Assembly (NCBI GenBank): GCA_025526995.1
Contig: JAHLKG010000003.1
Location: forward strand, 496,001-560,000
Direction of reading: 5' to 3'
Source of the DNA: Powellomyces hirtus
Taxonomy: Eukaryota > Chytridiomycota > Chytridiomycetes > Spizellomycetales > Powellomycetaceae
DNA: 64,000 nucleotides
In this document: piece after piece, positions 24,832 to 36,556 of the stretch
How positions within the stretch are numbered: the first letter of the stretch is position 1
Layout of the letters: every line of letters begins with the position of its first letter
Made by a program: the position numbers and the translations under genes
The notes under the pieces: model-generated
What the model saw: the letters and a program-made list of their open reading frames with translations, nothing else
What the model was told of the DNA's origin: nothing
Database searches by the model: none

Positions 24832-25349
24832 TTCCCACCGGTCCAGCGCCCAAACGGAGCGACTTTACAGCCTCGGGAACGGGTCGCGATCCTGCGATTG
24901 AGCGAATGACTCAGTGATAATACTCAGGATCCGATCATGCCAACGCTGGCTTGGCCGGATGCCTATTGGCAAAATTCCTCGAAGCACGTTGTGGCGGAAC
25001 GGTGACAGTCATTCCACGAGGGCTTGAAGCTTGCCAGAAACGGGGTAGTTGAATTTATATCCATGAAGAGCGCGGTGTTCTACGATAAGTTTGAGCGGCG
25101 AGTCGCGCAGTAAACTAGAACGGATTTACGCCAAAAATGCCGCTGTAAGCACGAGGTCCGGGAGACCTCGCATTGTGAATGTGAATAGTACCACATCCAA
25201 CCTTCCGGACCATCATTAATGTTGTCCATCGCTCCTTCTCCAACTATAACTAATGTGCGTTGATTCACTGGTTTATAGAACAGCAGGGAGCTGGAGTAAG
25301 ACCCCGATAGTTTGCCACGAAACATCGCTCTGGGAGGTTGAACGTATGT
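24832..25349. other. Convergent intergenic region, no gene recognised
   Basis: The flanking genes point toward each other, so both 3'UTRs and poly(A) sites should be here. A minus-strand frame (25080-25325) is open for 81 codons without recognisable content. Confidence 0.35.
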
Positions 25350-26357
25350 TCATTTGCAAAACTGATAACACGAGGCACAAATGTTAGAAAGGCCCATGGA
25401 GCCGGTACTAGAGCAGAAAGCATGCGACGGGCCATACCTTATCGCTCTTCAGTTTCGCACGACGATCGAGTAAGGCTTCATTCAGCTGCCCTTCTCGCTT
25501 AGCTTTCTTCAACTCCAAAGTATCTTCCTGTGATAAGATGAGCCGACCTCCACCCCAGCTATGGGATTTCTTTCTGCGAACATCATGCGCGTGAGCATTG
25601 AGATGAAGAGTTATATCTGTCCCAGGAGCTGAGCAAAATCCTTACATTTGCTCCAGTTCCATGGCTGCAATGTCCAGCTCTTTCTCAGACTTGGCCTTTT
25701 TGCTTCTGTACTTGTTGGCTGCCTGACATCTGATCTGGAAGACCTCTCTGAATCCAACAACTTCCGAGTCGGCGCGAGCAGCCGCATCCTCCCCACACTT
25801 CAAAAACTTGTCAAAGCTTGATTGGAGAGCCGCTCCGTCCTCTCGTAGCACGACCTCCCACTCCTCGGCCGGACCCATGGCTTCCCGCTCGCACGACACG
25901 ATACCAAACTTGTCGGTGCCCAGGTACCGGTCAAACGAAGACCGGAACGAGATCTTTGCAGAGTCCGGTAGTCGTTTCGCAACAAATACCTGCGCTACCG
26001 ATGCGGGCTCATAGTTTAAAAATGTGGAGTCGGGGGAAAGTGATGTGAATGACACTTTGGAACTAGTCTCTGAACAAGTGAGAACGGACGCAGGTTCGGT
26101 GGCCGAGGAGAGGAAGATGATGGGCCCTTTGATGTCGTCAATGGAATCGATCGTTATCCAGCCGTCCTGTGGGCCTGTTGACGACTCTTCATTTCCCGGT
26201 TCCGCCTTTCTCTTCTTTCGCTTCTTCCTGTTATGATCGCGATCAGTCATGCCTATCCTGTGCAGAATGCTCGAGGGAAGCGTAACTGAGGGTGTAAACG
26301 TACTTACTTCTCAATTCCGCTGTCGCCTTTGAAACTGAGTTTCGATGTTCGCTTCAT
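25350..26357 (-). CDS. FRG1: FRG1 homologue (FSHD region gene 1 family)
   Basis: FRG1 proteins have a beta-trefoil (fascin-like) fold, bind actin and RNA, and are found in the nucleolus and spliceosome in animals. Exon 1 encodes MKRTSKLSFKGDSGIEK and is spliced to a Lys/Arg stretch (KKRKKRKA), like the animal N-terminus. The core holds SFDRYLGTDKFGIVSCERE, MGPAEEWEVVL and SSFDKFLKC, matching the YLG...GP.E.WE blocks of the trefoil. The C-terminal exons read SWGGGRLILSQEDTLELKK, EALLDRRAKLKSDK and a last exon of only F-C-K before the stop, exactly like the ending of animal FRG1 (RYCK). The role in fungi is unstudied here; nuclear location is inferred from the basic N-terminus. Confidence 0.85.
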
Positions 26358-26632
26358 TGTTGTGTATTTCCTTGCAGATGAAGAAACAGAAAGCTGACGC
26401 GCGAGATCAATGCAAGCTCGTGGTTCAGAGTACGGAATGCTGCGACATTCAAGGAGCAATCCGTCCGGAACAAGGCCCCGAATGTGCGTTGCTTCTCAAC
26501 TCTTCGCTGGACTCGGAAGGTTCTGACATACTTCAAGATTGGAAAGCCCGCACGACGAGGGATTATAATTATTACTATCATCTCTATCGACGAGAGTCAA
26601 ATATCTCGATACCTAGACTAGGTAACACGACC

Positions 26633-29237
26633 TTAGGAACTCGGCTCTGGTGTGGAAGTCGCGATTGGTCGGGGCGTGCTGTTTCCCGAGCGCAGCTTCG
26701 GAGATTTGGCACTGGCCCGCCGTTCAGGAACAGGAGCGAGATGGGTATGATCTTGTTCTTCTTCCTGGCGCTCAGCCATGATCAGCTCACGCTGCATGCT
26801 AAGGAGATTTGTGAGTTCGGCTTGAGTCTGGCGCAAACGCTGTAGGTACGGGGAGTTTCAGGATTTAATCACAATTGAAACGAAGATATGCAAATACAAT
26901 GGCTTACCTCGGTCAACTGCAGAGTAAGTCCGACACCGCTCGGATTGCTGAAGAAGCGACTGGAGACCCATGTGCTGACTCGGCTTCCAAGACCGGTCTC
27001 ATCTGTACTAGGAGATTGAGGCCCGGCAGTTTCGATTTCGACGAGTTTCTGATTCAACTCCTCCAGCGAGTCTTGTGTCCGCGTGATGAGATCGTCAATT
27101 TCGGCCAGCGTGTTGGGATCTGCGTATCGAACTGATCAGAAAAAGGTCCTTTGTAGTGCGTCAAGATTGCGGCCTACCTGCAGTGCCCCTGCGTTTGGCT
27201 GCAACAGGATCGCTTCCCCGATATTGCGCTTCCAGAGACGGCATGCTGTTTGTCATCCGCCGAGTCAGAGTTGGTCTGTAGTGTCGTATAACTTCCCCGA
27301 TATAGATCTTCAAAGGTGGTCAGGCAGATGGCTCTTTGATCCTAAACATAAATTTCAACGCAAACTCACTTGACGCGGTCGGAAGATTTTATACTCGGGA
27401 TCGTCCAAACTTTCCCAGCAATTAGCGACAAAGCCAGCGACCCTGGTAAAGGATGGCAATCATCAGACTTGGAAGTACAATACAGTGCGCAGTAAGCATA
27501 AGTGTACCTTGGAACCGTCATCAACACAGGGAACATGTCAGTCGGGAAGCGCAGGGTATGGAACACTATGGCAGTCCAGAAATCGACGTTCGCATGAAGA
27601 CCTCGCTAGATCATACAAAGATTAGAACTTCTGGAAGGTCGAAAGCATTAAGCATCAGTCAGCATACCTTTATGAACCATTCATCAGCGCCGGCTGCCTC
27701 TTCCAGGGCAATAGCGAGATTGGCGATATGATCTTTGCCCATGAGATCAAATAACTGGGTACATGCTTTAGGACTCTCAAAAAGCAACTGAAACTGAAGA
27801 GGATCCTTTATGAACCAACCTGGAAAGCCATCTTTTTCGCAATCCTCACCCGGGGATCACCATGTCTGTAGACGCGATGTCCAAAGCCCATGAGACGAAG
27901 CGGACGATCAGCTCTTTGTGTGGGACTGACCCCGACGGACGAATCTTTTCGCTTGACTTTGGTCAGGAACAACTGGATCTTCTCCACTTTCCCGATCTGC
28001 TTCAGCATGTCAATAACCTCGGTTCTACATACAACGCGCATCAGTCTCATGTATCAGAAATCGAATTTGGAACTAGCGAGCTCACGCTTTCCGTTCGCCG
28101 AATAGAGCTCCGGCTGCCCCTGAAAGCGCCGTGTACGGATCCACCCCCGAGGACATGAGATGGCGCATCATTACAGTCGAGCAGTTGCTTCCGTGTTCTG
28201 TTAATATAAATTACGTTCAGCAAGTCTTGCACAATAGGCTTTCGTTCACCATATTAGTCGGACCTGCCAGCAGTATGAACATGGTATCCAGAATTTTGAC
28301 CAGCCGGGGATCTGGCTTATAGTTTGGCTCGTTGAGCTGCAGATGTGGCGAGTTGTTAGTGCTTACTGGGGAAACTCATGTAGCAGAGCCCAGGCATACT
28401 TTGTCCATCATGTACAGTATGTTCTCGGTATAGTTGGTGCTGTTTGGCATGGGGTGATTGTATGGCCTTCCAAGCCTATGCCGGTAAACGTTGGCCGCGA
28501 TGGTGGGAACTTTCCCAAACATTCTGAAGACTGCTCGGTTCCGGGCAGCGCGAACATCTTTCGCCTTTTCTTCTTCTTGCTCAGTCATTTTTTGCCCTGC
28601 AGCAACTTTTGGAAGCATGTATAAATCGAGGCCTCGGAGAGCAGGGTTAGCCTCCGGATGGAAGGTTGATAGAGAGGCTATGGTCGAAATCAGCATTCCA
28701 TGAGGATGAGCATCGTATCGGAATGTCATCATCTGGAAACCCTGGAAGGTAAGAGACTCCCACATCCATCCGGGGACAGCGATGATTGATAGAGGATAGA
28801 TTACCAACCTGCTTTTCGAGCTCAGAATGAACATAGGTGTGAGTCATGACTGCGTCTGCCCAGTGCTGATATTCATCAGCTGTCGGGAGCTCTCCATAGA
28901 CAAGAAGGAAAGCAACCTCCAAATAATTGCTCTTCTCTACCAACTCTTCCACGTCATAGCCCCTGTAGAACAGTTTTCCATTCTCCCCGTCAACGCAAGA
29001 TACTTTCGAACGACACACAGTGGTGTTTTTGAATCCTGGATCGTACAAGCGAATCGGGACCTTGTCATTGGGATCGTCGGCAGGAGGGACGGTAGGCTTT
29101 ATCTTCAGCTGTGCGAAAGCAGTGCCAGGAATCGTGTTGGTCTTGGGATCGATGGGCACTCTGATGGTTGTGTTGGTACGAAGGTCTTTCACCGTTAGAT
29201 AGTTGGTATCAGCATTTTGTGTCATAACTGCAGCCAT
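26633..29237 (-). CDS. Divergent citrate-synthase-like protein with C-terminal extension
   Basis: Starts [19 protein letters not shown] and follows the bacterial/peroxisomal citrate synthase type: [75 protein letters not shown] and [19 protein letters not shown]. The second catalytic His (GFGH) and the Asp (NVDF) are present. The usual G-P-x-H-G-G-A-N segment is replaced: after SGAAGALFG the protein reads ERKATEVIDML across a clean intron. The oxaloacetate-site segment is EHGSNCST instead of the common DHExNCST, and about 12 residues are inserted before GFGH. The normal C-terminus ([17 protein letters not shown]) stays in frame into an extra part of roughly 160 residues with coiled-coil-like heptads ([18 protein letters not shown]) and a Ser/Pro tail. 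No PTS1 or clear presequence. Citrate synthase activity is therefore doubtful. A separate gene starting at 27256 is the alternative for the tail. Confidence 0.75.
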
Positions 29238-29557
29238 TCTGAGCCTGACCCCGACGGCTCAATGAGAATGCGGGAGGGTTGTGGGAGGGGGCTGTATTGC
29301 TGATATGGTCGAAACAGCTTTCGGAGACGCAATAGCCCAGAGTCAGATGCCGCTCTGTGTCATCAGTTGACCTTTTTAAGGTTCACAGGTGCATTCTTGG
29401 GACCGACATGTGACTGGTCTTCAGGCGATCCTTACGGAATACGCGCCATGCGCCCAACATCATTGTAAGGTACTTTAGATGTTTGCAATCATGCATGGAG
29501 ATAGATTATTAAATCTAGCGTTTTCATGTCTTTTCATCCTTTATTTTGAGAAGATTT

Positions 29558-29720
29558 CAGGAGATGAACACGAATGCCCACTCCCACCAACAAAAATTAT
29601 GCCCCCACGCCGCCCCCAAAGGGACGGGTGAGCAAGGACCCTCGAACGGTTGTGCAATGCCGAGAAGTCCTCACCTAGGTCTGCCTTGTTGATCACAGAA
29701 CCTATGGGCCAGGTAAGTAT
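29558..29720 (-). ncRNA. U1 spliceosomal snRNA
   Basis: The minus strand from 29720 begins ATACTTACCTGGC, the invariant 5' end of U1 that pairs with 5' splice sites. About 65 nt on is CATTGCAC, the loop of stem-loop II that binds U1A/Mud1. Near the 3' end is ATAATTTTTG, a good Sm-protein site, followed by a final hairpin (GGAGTGGGCA, loop TTCG, TGTTCATCTCC). Total length is about 163 nt, practically that of human U1 and far shorter than yeast U1. Order and spacing of all four elements match. A TATA box lies about 33 bp upstream. The RNA works in the nucleus as part of U1 snRNP, recognising the GTAAGT/GTATGT donors seen throughout this window. The exact 3' end is estimated. Confidence 0.88.
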
Positions 29721-29752
29721 GAAGAAAAAGGAGGGGAGTCGGGGGACGGCCG

Positions 29753-29761
29753 CTATTTATA
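29753..29761 (-). promoter_or_regulatory. TATA box of the U1 snRNA gene
   Basis: The minus strand reads TATAAATAG ending 33 bp before the U1 5' end, a typical distance for polymerase II initiation. No metazoan-type proximal sequence element was recognised. Confidence 0.6.
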
Positions 29762-30050
29762 AGAATTTGGACCGGTGGCTGTGCAAGAACACGGCGGCGT
29801 ATCATTGGCTGGGGACCCAGGCCATGTGCGCACTGCCATGCTGACTGCCGCGCAGTCGGACTTTGCCACCCACTGCTGCGCGCGCAGTAGACAGGGCAAA
29901 CAAAGAGGACAAATAAATTAGCACTGCCATCCCATCCCGTCGCCTGCCTAAAGGTTTTCATTATGGCGATGTGATCGGGGCTCGTTTGACAAACGGTCGA
30001 CCATTCCTCACTCCGCATTCAATCACGTTCTTCCCGATACAACTCCTTCA

Positions 30051-31471
30051 ATGTCTCCACCGCGCTGCATACTCCTGTCGGGAGCTTTGATGCGCTCCAG
30101 AAGCGCTCTGATGCGGCAGCCCGTCTATACGAAGACCATGGTAACATGGTCGACACAAACTCTGGACAAGGCTGCTGCCTCAGGTCGCCTGTACACAGCC
30201 TCTTGCGGGACAAGGAGCGGACTGAGGCGTGAAGGACGCAGATACATTACTGATACCAGGCCTGAAATCCTGAACTTTCGACAATCGAACACTGCCTCGG
30301 AAGAGGAAATCTCTGAGGCGGACAAACCTGCTGACCTCTGGCGAAAGGACCAGGTTGTCGAGGAACTCTTAGAAGATTATCCGCTCGAACTCACCGGATG
30401 GACACGGCGTGGGTGAGGGAAAGCGATACCCGCTGATGCGCTAAGCAGTGTGTAGTGACTTCCGGATTGTTCTAGGCCGTTTGACCCTATTCCCTCGTGG
30501 TGGCCTTGGATCGAGCGCACATTGTTGGGTCCTGCTAGAAGAAGCGTTGCGCGAATGACAGCATGGGTAAAATAGCAGTATTAGGCAAATTCTGAAAGAT
30601 ATGGGAGACTATAGTCGCTGATATGTAGTTCATTTCAGGGATGGATGGAAGCGCGGTTCGAACACCTTGAACCTTCTGGGTCAACTGAAAAGTATTTCCC
30701 CACGACATTTGCCAGTGGTACGCGTGGAGCGTTCTCGGCAATGATATCACGATTGTCAAAGTGGGATGGCACAGCAAAAAATGATAACGGGTTACGGGAG
30801 ATGCTGGACGACGAGCTATACGCGCGTTTTTGCGATCAGCACTCGTGGATGGAAGAAAATGGTATTTCGATAGAAATCATTGAGAACGAGACCCAACCCA
30901 CGGATGATGTTCAAGTCGGTGACGTGTGGTTAACTTTCGGAAAGTCCACCGACGTGGAGGGAACCCTCATGCTCGGGAAGGTCGTGAGAAGATTCAATCC
31001 GCTGGGCTTTGTGAGGAAACTGAAAAATAATAATTTCCTGTACCGGGAGGTTACGTTCGGTACGTGTTCGTTCTCTCTACGTGCTCGCCGGCATATTTTG
31101 ACTTTGACTTGTCTCATTATACAGAATATGTAATCCCGCAAAATGAGGTGGAAAAGCCTTCTCCAGGTTCCGCTTCACTCACATTTGGTCAACGTGCCGA
31201 CAAGATGAAGCAAGGACAAGTTGCGGGCGTTGACGTAAGCTTACCAATACGGTTGATTGTTCGATTCCTGGACCGGCAAACCGGGGATCTCATCCGATCG
31301 GTGGCCGTAGAGCACGACGTGCAGCTCAGATTTGAGACGCCGCATTTTACTCGGAGGCCGTTCGAAAATGAAGACGAGGGCCAGTGGTATATCGCCGATG
31401 TCGACTGTCTGCGACAGCAGGAACGGATAGAGGAGGAAGAGGAATGTCTGGAACTCGTTCCTGATCAATGA
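30051..31471 (+). CDS. Probable mitochondrial protein of unknown function
   Basis: I do not recognise the family. Four exons: 30051-30412, one starting GPFDPIPSWWPWIER that ends near 30568, 30641 to about 31060, and a last one to 31471; donors GTGAGG, GTAAAA and GTACGT keep the frame. The N-terminus (MSPPRCILLSGALMRSRSAL, then many Arg and Ser and no acidic residues) looks like a mitochondrial presequence. Residues DLWRKDQVVEELLEDYP and the WWPW block follow. The second half holds FGTRGAFSAMISRL-like helical and GDVWLTFGKSTDVEGTLML beta-rich sequence and ends acidic (EEEEECLELVPDQ). The size and an alpha+beta second half recall Tim44-like ribosome-associated proteins (Mba1/mL45), but no diagnostic motif supports this. 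Confidence 0.62.
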
Positions 31472-32450
31472 AAATTCCGATGACATGTGTGGCCAGGGGA
31501 TGTGTGCTGCTATGCGCTATACATAATCAGACCGGGCGGACGTGGCCCTGTATTTAGATTTAAAGGATGCATGGACAAGATGCACATGCACAATCAAAAT
31601 ACAAGCTTTGGCACCAATGCAAGACAAACGGGTTTTCTCTGCCTCCCAATATAGCAGTCTGCATCCTGCACAGGACCAGATGTAGGAGCTGCGCTCAAAC
31701 GTCACGCGTCGCGAGGAAGGCTCAAAGCCTCTTCGGGCCAAATTAGTCCCTTGATTGGATGAGGCTTGACGGGCAAGCCATGTGCTTCGGCTAATGAAGC
31801 TCTTGCAATGCGATGCTATAAAATAAGATGACCCAATCACCCGCTCATGTCCTCTCTGTGGGTCATTGCTGCAGAGAATCTATAACACACGCGTTGCACG
31901 CTATCTCGTAAATTCCACTAATGTCAGCTCAAGACATCCGCGCTTCAGCCAGTCGCCATCCCCTCCTCCGAGATCAAGAACTGTAGCAGCAGCAGCAATG
32001 CCAGTTCACTCTCGTTCTCGAGCGCAGCCGCGGAAGCCTTTGCACGCGGTCCACACTACCAGCCCCGCCGCGCGGCTCCATGGCATACCCGGTCACTACC
32101 GCCGAGGAAGACGATACCTTGACGGGTGCCTCTCCGCCGACTCGGAACCGAACGCTGAGCTTGTATGTGGTCCATGTCGACGACGTGAACAACTTTTAGA
32201 TGTCGGGTAAAGCCCCTGCATGGTGGTCTCCACAGAAAGAAATTAGCGTTTGTGACCGTTATATCTGCGGTGACTCCCACAGTATCTGCTTTTATTTCAA
32301 GATCGTCCTTTCTTCCAAAAGATATACTTCTTATGCCCTTGCAAACATATCTACTTCAATGAATGAAAGCGGCAAAAGCCGATGCGTGTATGCCTGGATC
32401 CTTGGTAACATTCAATATATAGATTGCAGCGGATTTGGCTCACCAATGAA
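31472..32450. other. Intergenic region before tRNA-Glu
   Basis: Almost 1 kb without a convincing gene. Plus-strand frame 31866-32210 is open for 114 codons, Arg/Ser/Pro-rich, with no domain or splice support. A 39-codon plus frame starts near 32080. The minus strand 31517-31840 is open but featureless. No snRNA signature recognised. Confidence 0.35.
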
Positions 32451-32522
32451 TCCGCATTGGTCCAGTGGTCAGGATCCTACGCTTTCACCGTGGTGGCCAG
32501 GGTTCGATTCCCTGATGCGGAG
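32451..32522 (+). tRNA. tRNA-Glu (anticodon UUC), copy 1
   Basis: A 72-nt cloverleaf without intron. Acceptor stem TCCGCAT pairs with ATGCGGA, discriminator G. The anticodon loop is CTTTCAC with TTC, reading GAA. The A-box region (TGGTCCAGTGG) and B box (GGTTCGATTCC) are good. A T-rich terminator follows (ttttgctttt). Identical to the copies at 44258 and 56777. Confidence 0.96.
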
Positions 32523-32890
32523 TATTAATTTTGCTTTTACAGCCTCCACTCCAAGTTTGGAAGCGTTAGTGTGACTTGCGTCTGATTTCATTCAAAGTGA
32601 TGACAATCCACAAATTCAATCACAGGGTTCTGGTTCCACCTCCTTTTCGGACGGTGTTTTCGAAAACGGACGGTGTTTCGAAAAGTTGACTTTCCGATCG
32701 CAAGCATTCTTTATTTACATTCATTGTTCTCTGCCCCTTTCTTGACTGACACTACTCGTATATCAGCCACGTTACCGACCTTGACGTCCCCTTGTCCCTG
32801 CACGGGAACTTGCACCTCAGTTTATACACGAGCGGCCGTTCCTGCAAATTTCGATCCCTAACCAGGCTCTTTGATACCCCAGCAGCTAGC

Positions 32891-35800
32891 ATGTTTTCTG
32901 GTCTGCGTGCTCCAACCCTGTTTAGCCGCTTTGGCGGCTCAAACTCTGCCTTGCCGCAAGGTGCAGAGGTCCCTCCTCCCGTCCCAGATGGTAAGCCGTT
33001 GCCGGCCGCTCCTCCACCACCTCGCACAGGCATCCCGACTCCATCTCCTAGTCCGACATCTCCGATGGGTGCACCCCCTACTTCCTCTATACCAGCACCA
33101 TCGGGATACTCACAATCACCAGCACGTTCTTTGAGACCACCGCTCACATCCGTTGGCAGCGCTACAACACCATCACGTAGCGTCTCTCAGCGAAATATTG
33201 CCGCTATAACCTCACCGCAGCAGACTACAGCAACACCGACACGCACAAACTCTTCAGCAACCATTAATGGCACGAGTAGTTCTGCCGGAGGCGACGCATG
33301 TCACGTCACAGTTCGCATGCGGCCCCTCACAGATACGGAAGAGTCTTCAAACCTCCCTACTGTTTGGGACATCTCGGATGAATACAACCGCGTAGGACTG
33401 TCAGTTGATTTTGCGGAAAGGAACCGCAAGCAAGCTGCGGAATACTTCTTTGACGCAGTCCAGGTTGGCAGCGACAACAGGGACCTGTATGAACAATCGG
33501 CCAAGGATGTGGTCAGAGCGGCAATGGAAGGCATCAACGGAACCGTATTTGCATATGGTCAGACCGCTTCCGGAAAGACATACTCCATGATGGGAATAGA
33601 TGAGCAGCCTGGAGTCATACCGCAGGCTGTCGATGACATCTTCGGTTACATTCGCGAGCAGAGCGGGGATCGGGAATATCTTTTGCGTGTCTCGTACATG
33701 GAAATATAGTAAGTACAGCGAGTGGGGCCGGAGGATGGTCATCAGGTGAATGCTCACCATTCATTTGGTATTCCCGTCCCTCAGCAACGAAACCATCCGC
33801 GATCTTCTGTCCCCTGAGCAAGTCGACTTACGCATCCATGAAGACAGGAAACGCGGCGTCTTTGTAGCACCGTTAAAGGAAGAGATTGTCACAAGTCCCA
33901 AACAAGTAATGCGCATCATTCGAAAAGGCGAAGAAAATCGGCATTTTGGCGCGACCGATTACAACGAGCACTCAAGTCGAAGTCATACTATCTTTCAGCT
34001 GGTACACACCCTCATAGTGCGAAACTTCATATGTATGTTGGATTTTGTACTCATGGCTTCTGGAACTGATAGGTGGTTGAAAGCCGTGAACGTGGGCAGA
34101 GTGGAACTGCGAGTCCCAGAGTCGGCGGGTCCGGTTCAGTTCGAGGACGTGGCATGGTCATGATATCGCAATTGGTATGCCCCGCGCATCGCTTGCGTCC
34201 GCCCTTCATTCCAAAACTCATGTTTTCCTGTAGAATCTCATTGATCTAGCGGGGTCCGAGAAAGCGACCACTGATCAAGACCGAAGAAAGGAGGGGGCCT
34301 TCATAAACAAATCACTGCTGACGCTGGGAACCGTTATCTCCAAGTTAACAGATGGAAAAAGCAGCACCAGGCAAGCAATCGTCACCGTTGCCTTCCCGTG
34401 GTTGAAGCACTAAATTTGTTTCCCTGCCTTATCAGTTCGCACATACCTTACCGGGACTCAAAGTTGACACGGATATTGCAGGCTTCCCTTTCCGGCAACG
34501 CTAAAATATCGGTTATCTGCACTATCAGGTAAGGCGTGCTTCTGTCGCACGTCATGAGTGCAGAGCTGATTTCCGTTCTGCCAATAGTCCTGCCGGTCCC
34601 AACGCCGAGGAAACGCAGAACACGCTAAAGTTTGCATCGCGAGTGAAAAAAGTAACCGTGAATGCTCAAGCCAACAGGATCGTAGACGAGAAGGCGCTGT
34701 TGCAGAAATACAAGCAGGAGATTGATGAGTTGCGGCAGCAGCTGTCGACAACGAACGAGCTTCTGGAGAGAGAACGACGACAGCAGCAGATTGCCGGAAT
34801 GGAAGGGGAAAGAAAGAAGTACGAGGAACAGCTCGTGGAGGGACAGATTGCGAGGACGGCTTTGAAGGAACGCATCGATCACTTAACCAACTTGATCCTG
34901 ACAAGCAAGACCATTACGAGCAAACATCTGCTGGATTGGAGTGCGCCGCCAGATCCATTGGTAAGGGTAGTGTTTGAAAGGCACTTGTGGGATGGATTTC
35001 AGGCTCATGTCATGTGTCATTGTAGACAAGTCGCGCATCCGTCATGTTGGAAGACGGCCTTCTCCCTGCCAGTCCGAATCTCAATGGCAAACGTACTCCA
35101 AATTCAGGCCTTTCGAAGCAATTCTCTGACAAAGGTTTCCTCGACCGCCACATTCGTGAAATTGATGCTCGTGACGAGAAAATCCGGAACAGCAATCAGG
35201 AAATTCAGAACCTGAAAGCGCTTCTGATGCAGCTGAAGTCCAGTCGAGACGGTGAAGTGCTCAGCGCAATCGAGCAGTACGAGAAGACGAACGGGCAGAG
35301 CGTCAAAAGTATGCGTACCGTAGTTAGCGAACTTGACAACGCCAGGCGGCAAAATGACGAACTGGAAGTTGTGTGTGGTGAGATGGAAGACCGAATACGC
35401 GAATTTGAGGCTCGAGTGCGAGAACTTGAAGCCGGCGGGAAAAAGAACTCTATGGTGCACCGTGAGGATGTGGATGACCTGATTGATGAGAATCGGGCGT
35501 TGAAGTCAACCGTGAAAGGACTTCGTATTGAACTAGATCAACGCCGTTCTCAGGTCAGTTGTGCAGGGGGAGGGGAGGACGCTCAGCAGCAACAGCAACA
35601 GAAACAGCTATCTCAAACGATCTCCAGTCAACGAATTCAAATCGAATCTCTCACGAACGAAATTCGACAAAGTCAAAAAACAATAACAACGCTGCGAGAC
35701 AGCATACGGATGCTCGAGCTCTCCAACGACATGTTTGTTCAGTCTGCTTCCCGCGCGCATTCACCTACCAACACCAATACCTCTGGCGGCTCTGGATACA

Positions 35801-35997
35801 ATGGTAGCGCGGCAAACCATGCTGCGGACACGGAGCTTGCTTTAGATAGAGAACGCAAACTGAGATCGGAAGAAGGCCGCGCATCTGTGGAACGCATTGC
35901 GGCTTTAGAGGCGGAACTTGCTTGTGTGAGGGCGGAGCTGGGCGTCTTTGGTTTGGTTGGTGCTTTTGGCGCCATGGGCAATGGCACTAGTTCATGA
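32891..35997 (+). CDS. Kinesin motor protein, kinesin-7 (CENP-E-like) type
   Basis: A plus-end-type microtubule motor. About 135 N-terminal residues are Pro/Ser/Thr-rich and likely disordered. The motor domain follows: [28 protein letters not shown] (P-loop), [27 protein letters not shown] (switch I), [14 protein letters not shown] (switch II), [35 protein letters not shown] and [14 protein letters not shown]. The GQTASGKT P-loop and the neck sequence resemble CENP-E/kinesin-7 rather than Kip2. After the neck come long coiled coils ([35 protein letters not shown]) with a Gln-rich break near 35585-35610. At least six introns, one within the Tyr codon of MEIYNE. ATG at 32891 is the first in frame. 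A mitotic role is inferred from the subfamily only. Confidence 0.9.
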
Positions 35998-36556
35998 TAT
36001 GGAACGGTCTCGAGACAACTTGTTATTTGTATATATGTGTGTATATGGTGTCCGTGTCTGGTGTTGAAAAAACACAATATGGTTTGTCGTGCGCGCTACA
36101 GAGCGAAACTGTCAATTGATTGCATAGCCACAAGCGCGCGCTCCTTCTCCGCAGCGTTGACGTTTGCGTGACGCGCGTTTCACAGAGGTGTGCTTGTACT
36201 TGTAGGTTGGCCATCGCTTGGCATCTCCCCAGATATAAAGCGGACGATGATTTCTCCTCCTTCTCACCTCGTTGTCCTTCTGCGTCCTCGTACGCACCCT
36301 TCTCCGCCTCCTCAGCTTCTACCGTCCGAAAAGCACCCGCCCAGCTTTCTCTTCCCAACAACACCCACAGCCCTCGAAGGGGCGCCGTCTATCACCGTTT
36401 TCGAAACCTTTTTTCTCTCTCTCCTCGAGTGTTTCTTAGGAGGTTTTGGTGATTGACGGAAGGGACCCACCTTCGACGGGCTTAACAGAAAGCCTCATCT
36501 CTCCCGCAACTTTACCCGATTGTGTGAAAGGAGCCCTGGTACACTTTTCTGTGTAT
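35998..36556. other. Intergenic: kinesin 3' flank and next gene's promoter/5'UTR
   Basis: The right part (36230-36430) is rich in C/T on the plus strand, common near fungal transcription starts (CT-rich tracts such as cttttttctctctctcctc). No gene recognised; minus-strand open frames look like shadows. Confidence 0.35.

Noticed and set aside
27256..27256. Independent gene starting at the ATG at 27256
   Set aside because: The ATG is within the last conserved citrate synthase exon and in the same frame; a continuous protein is the simpler reading, although not proven.
31517..31840. Minus-strand 107-codon frame
   Set aside because: No domain, no splice sites with suitable partners, no known RNA signature either.
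32080..32199. 39-codon plus-strand frame starting MAYPVTTAEEDDTL
   Set aside because: Composition is coding-like but too short, upstream frame closes at a TAG, and no splice partner was found.
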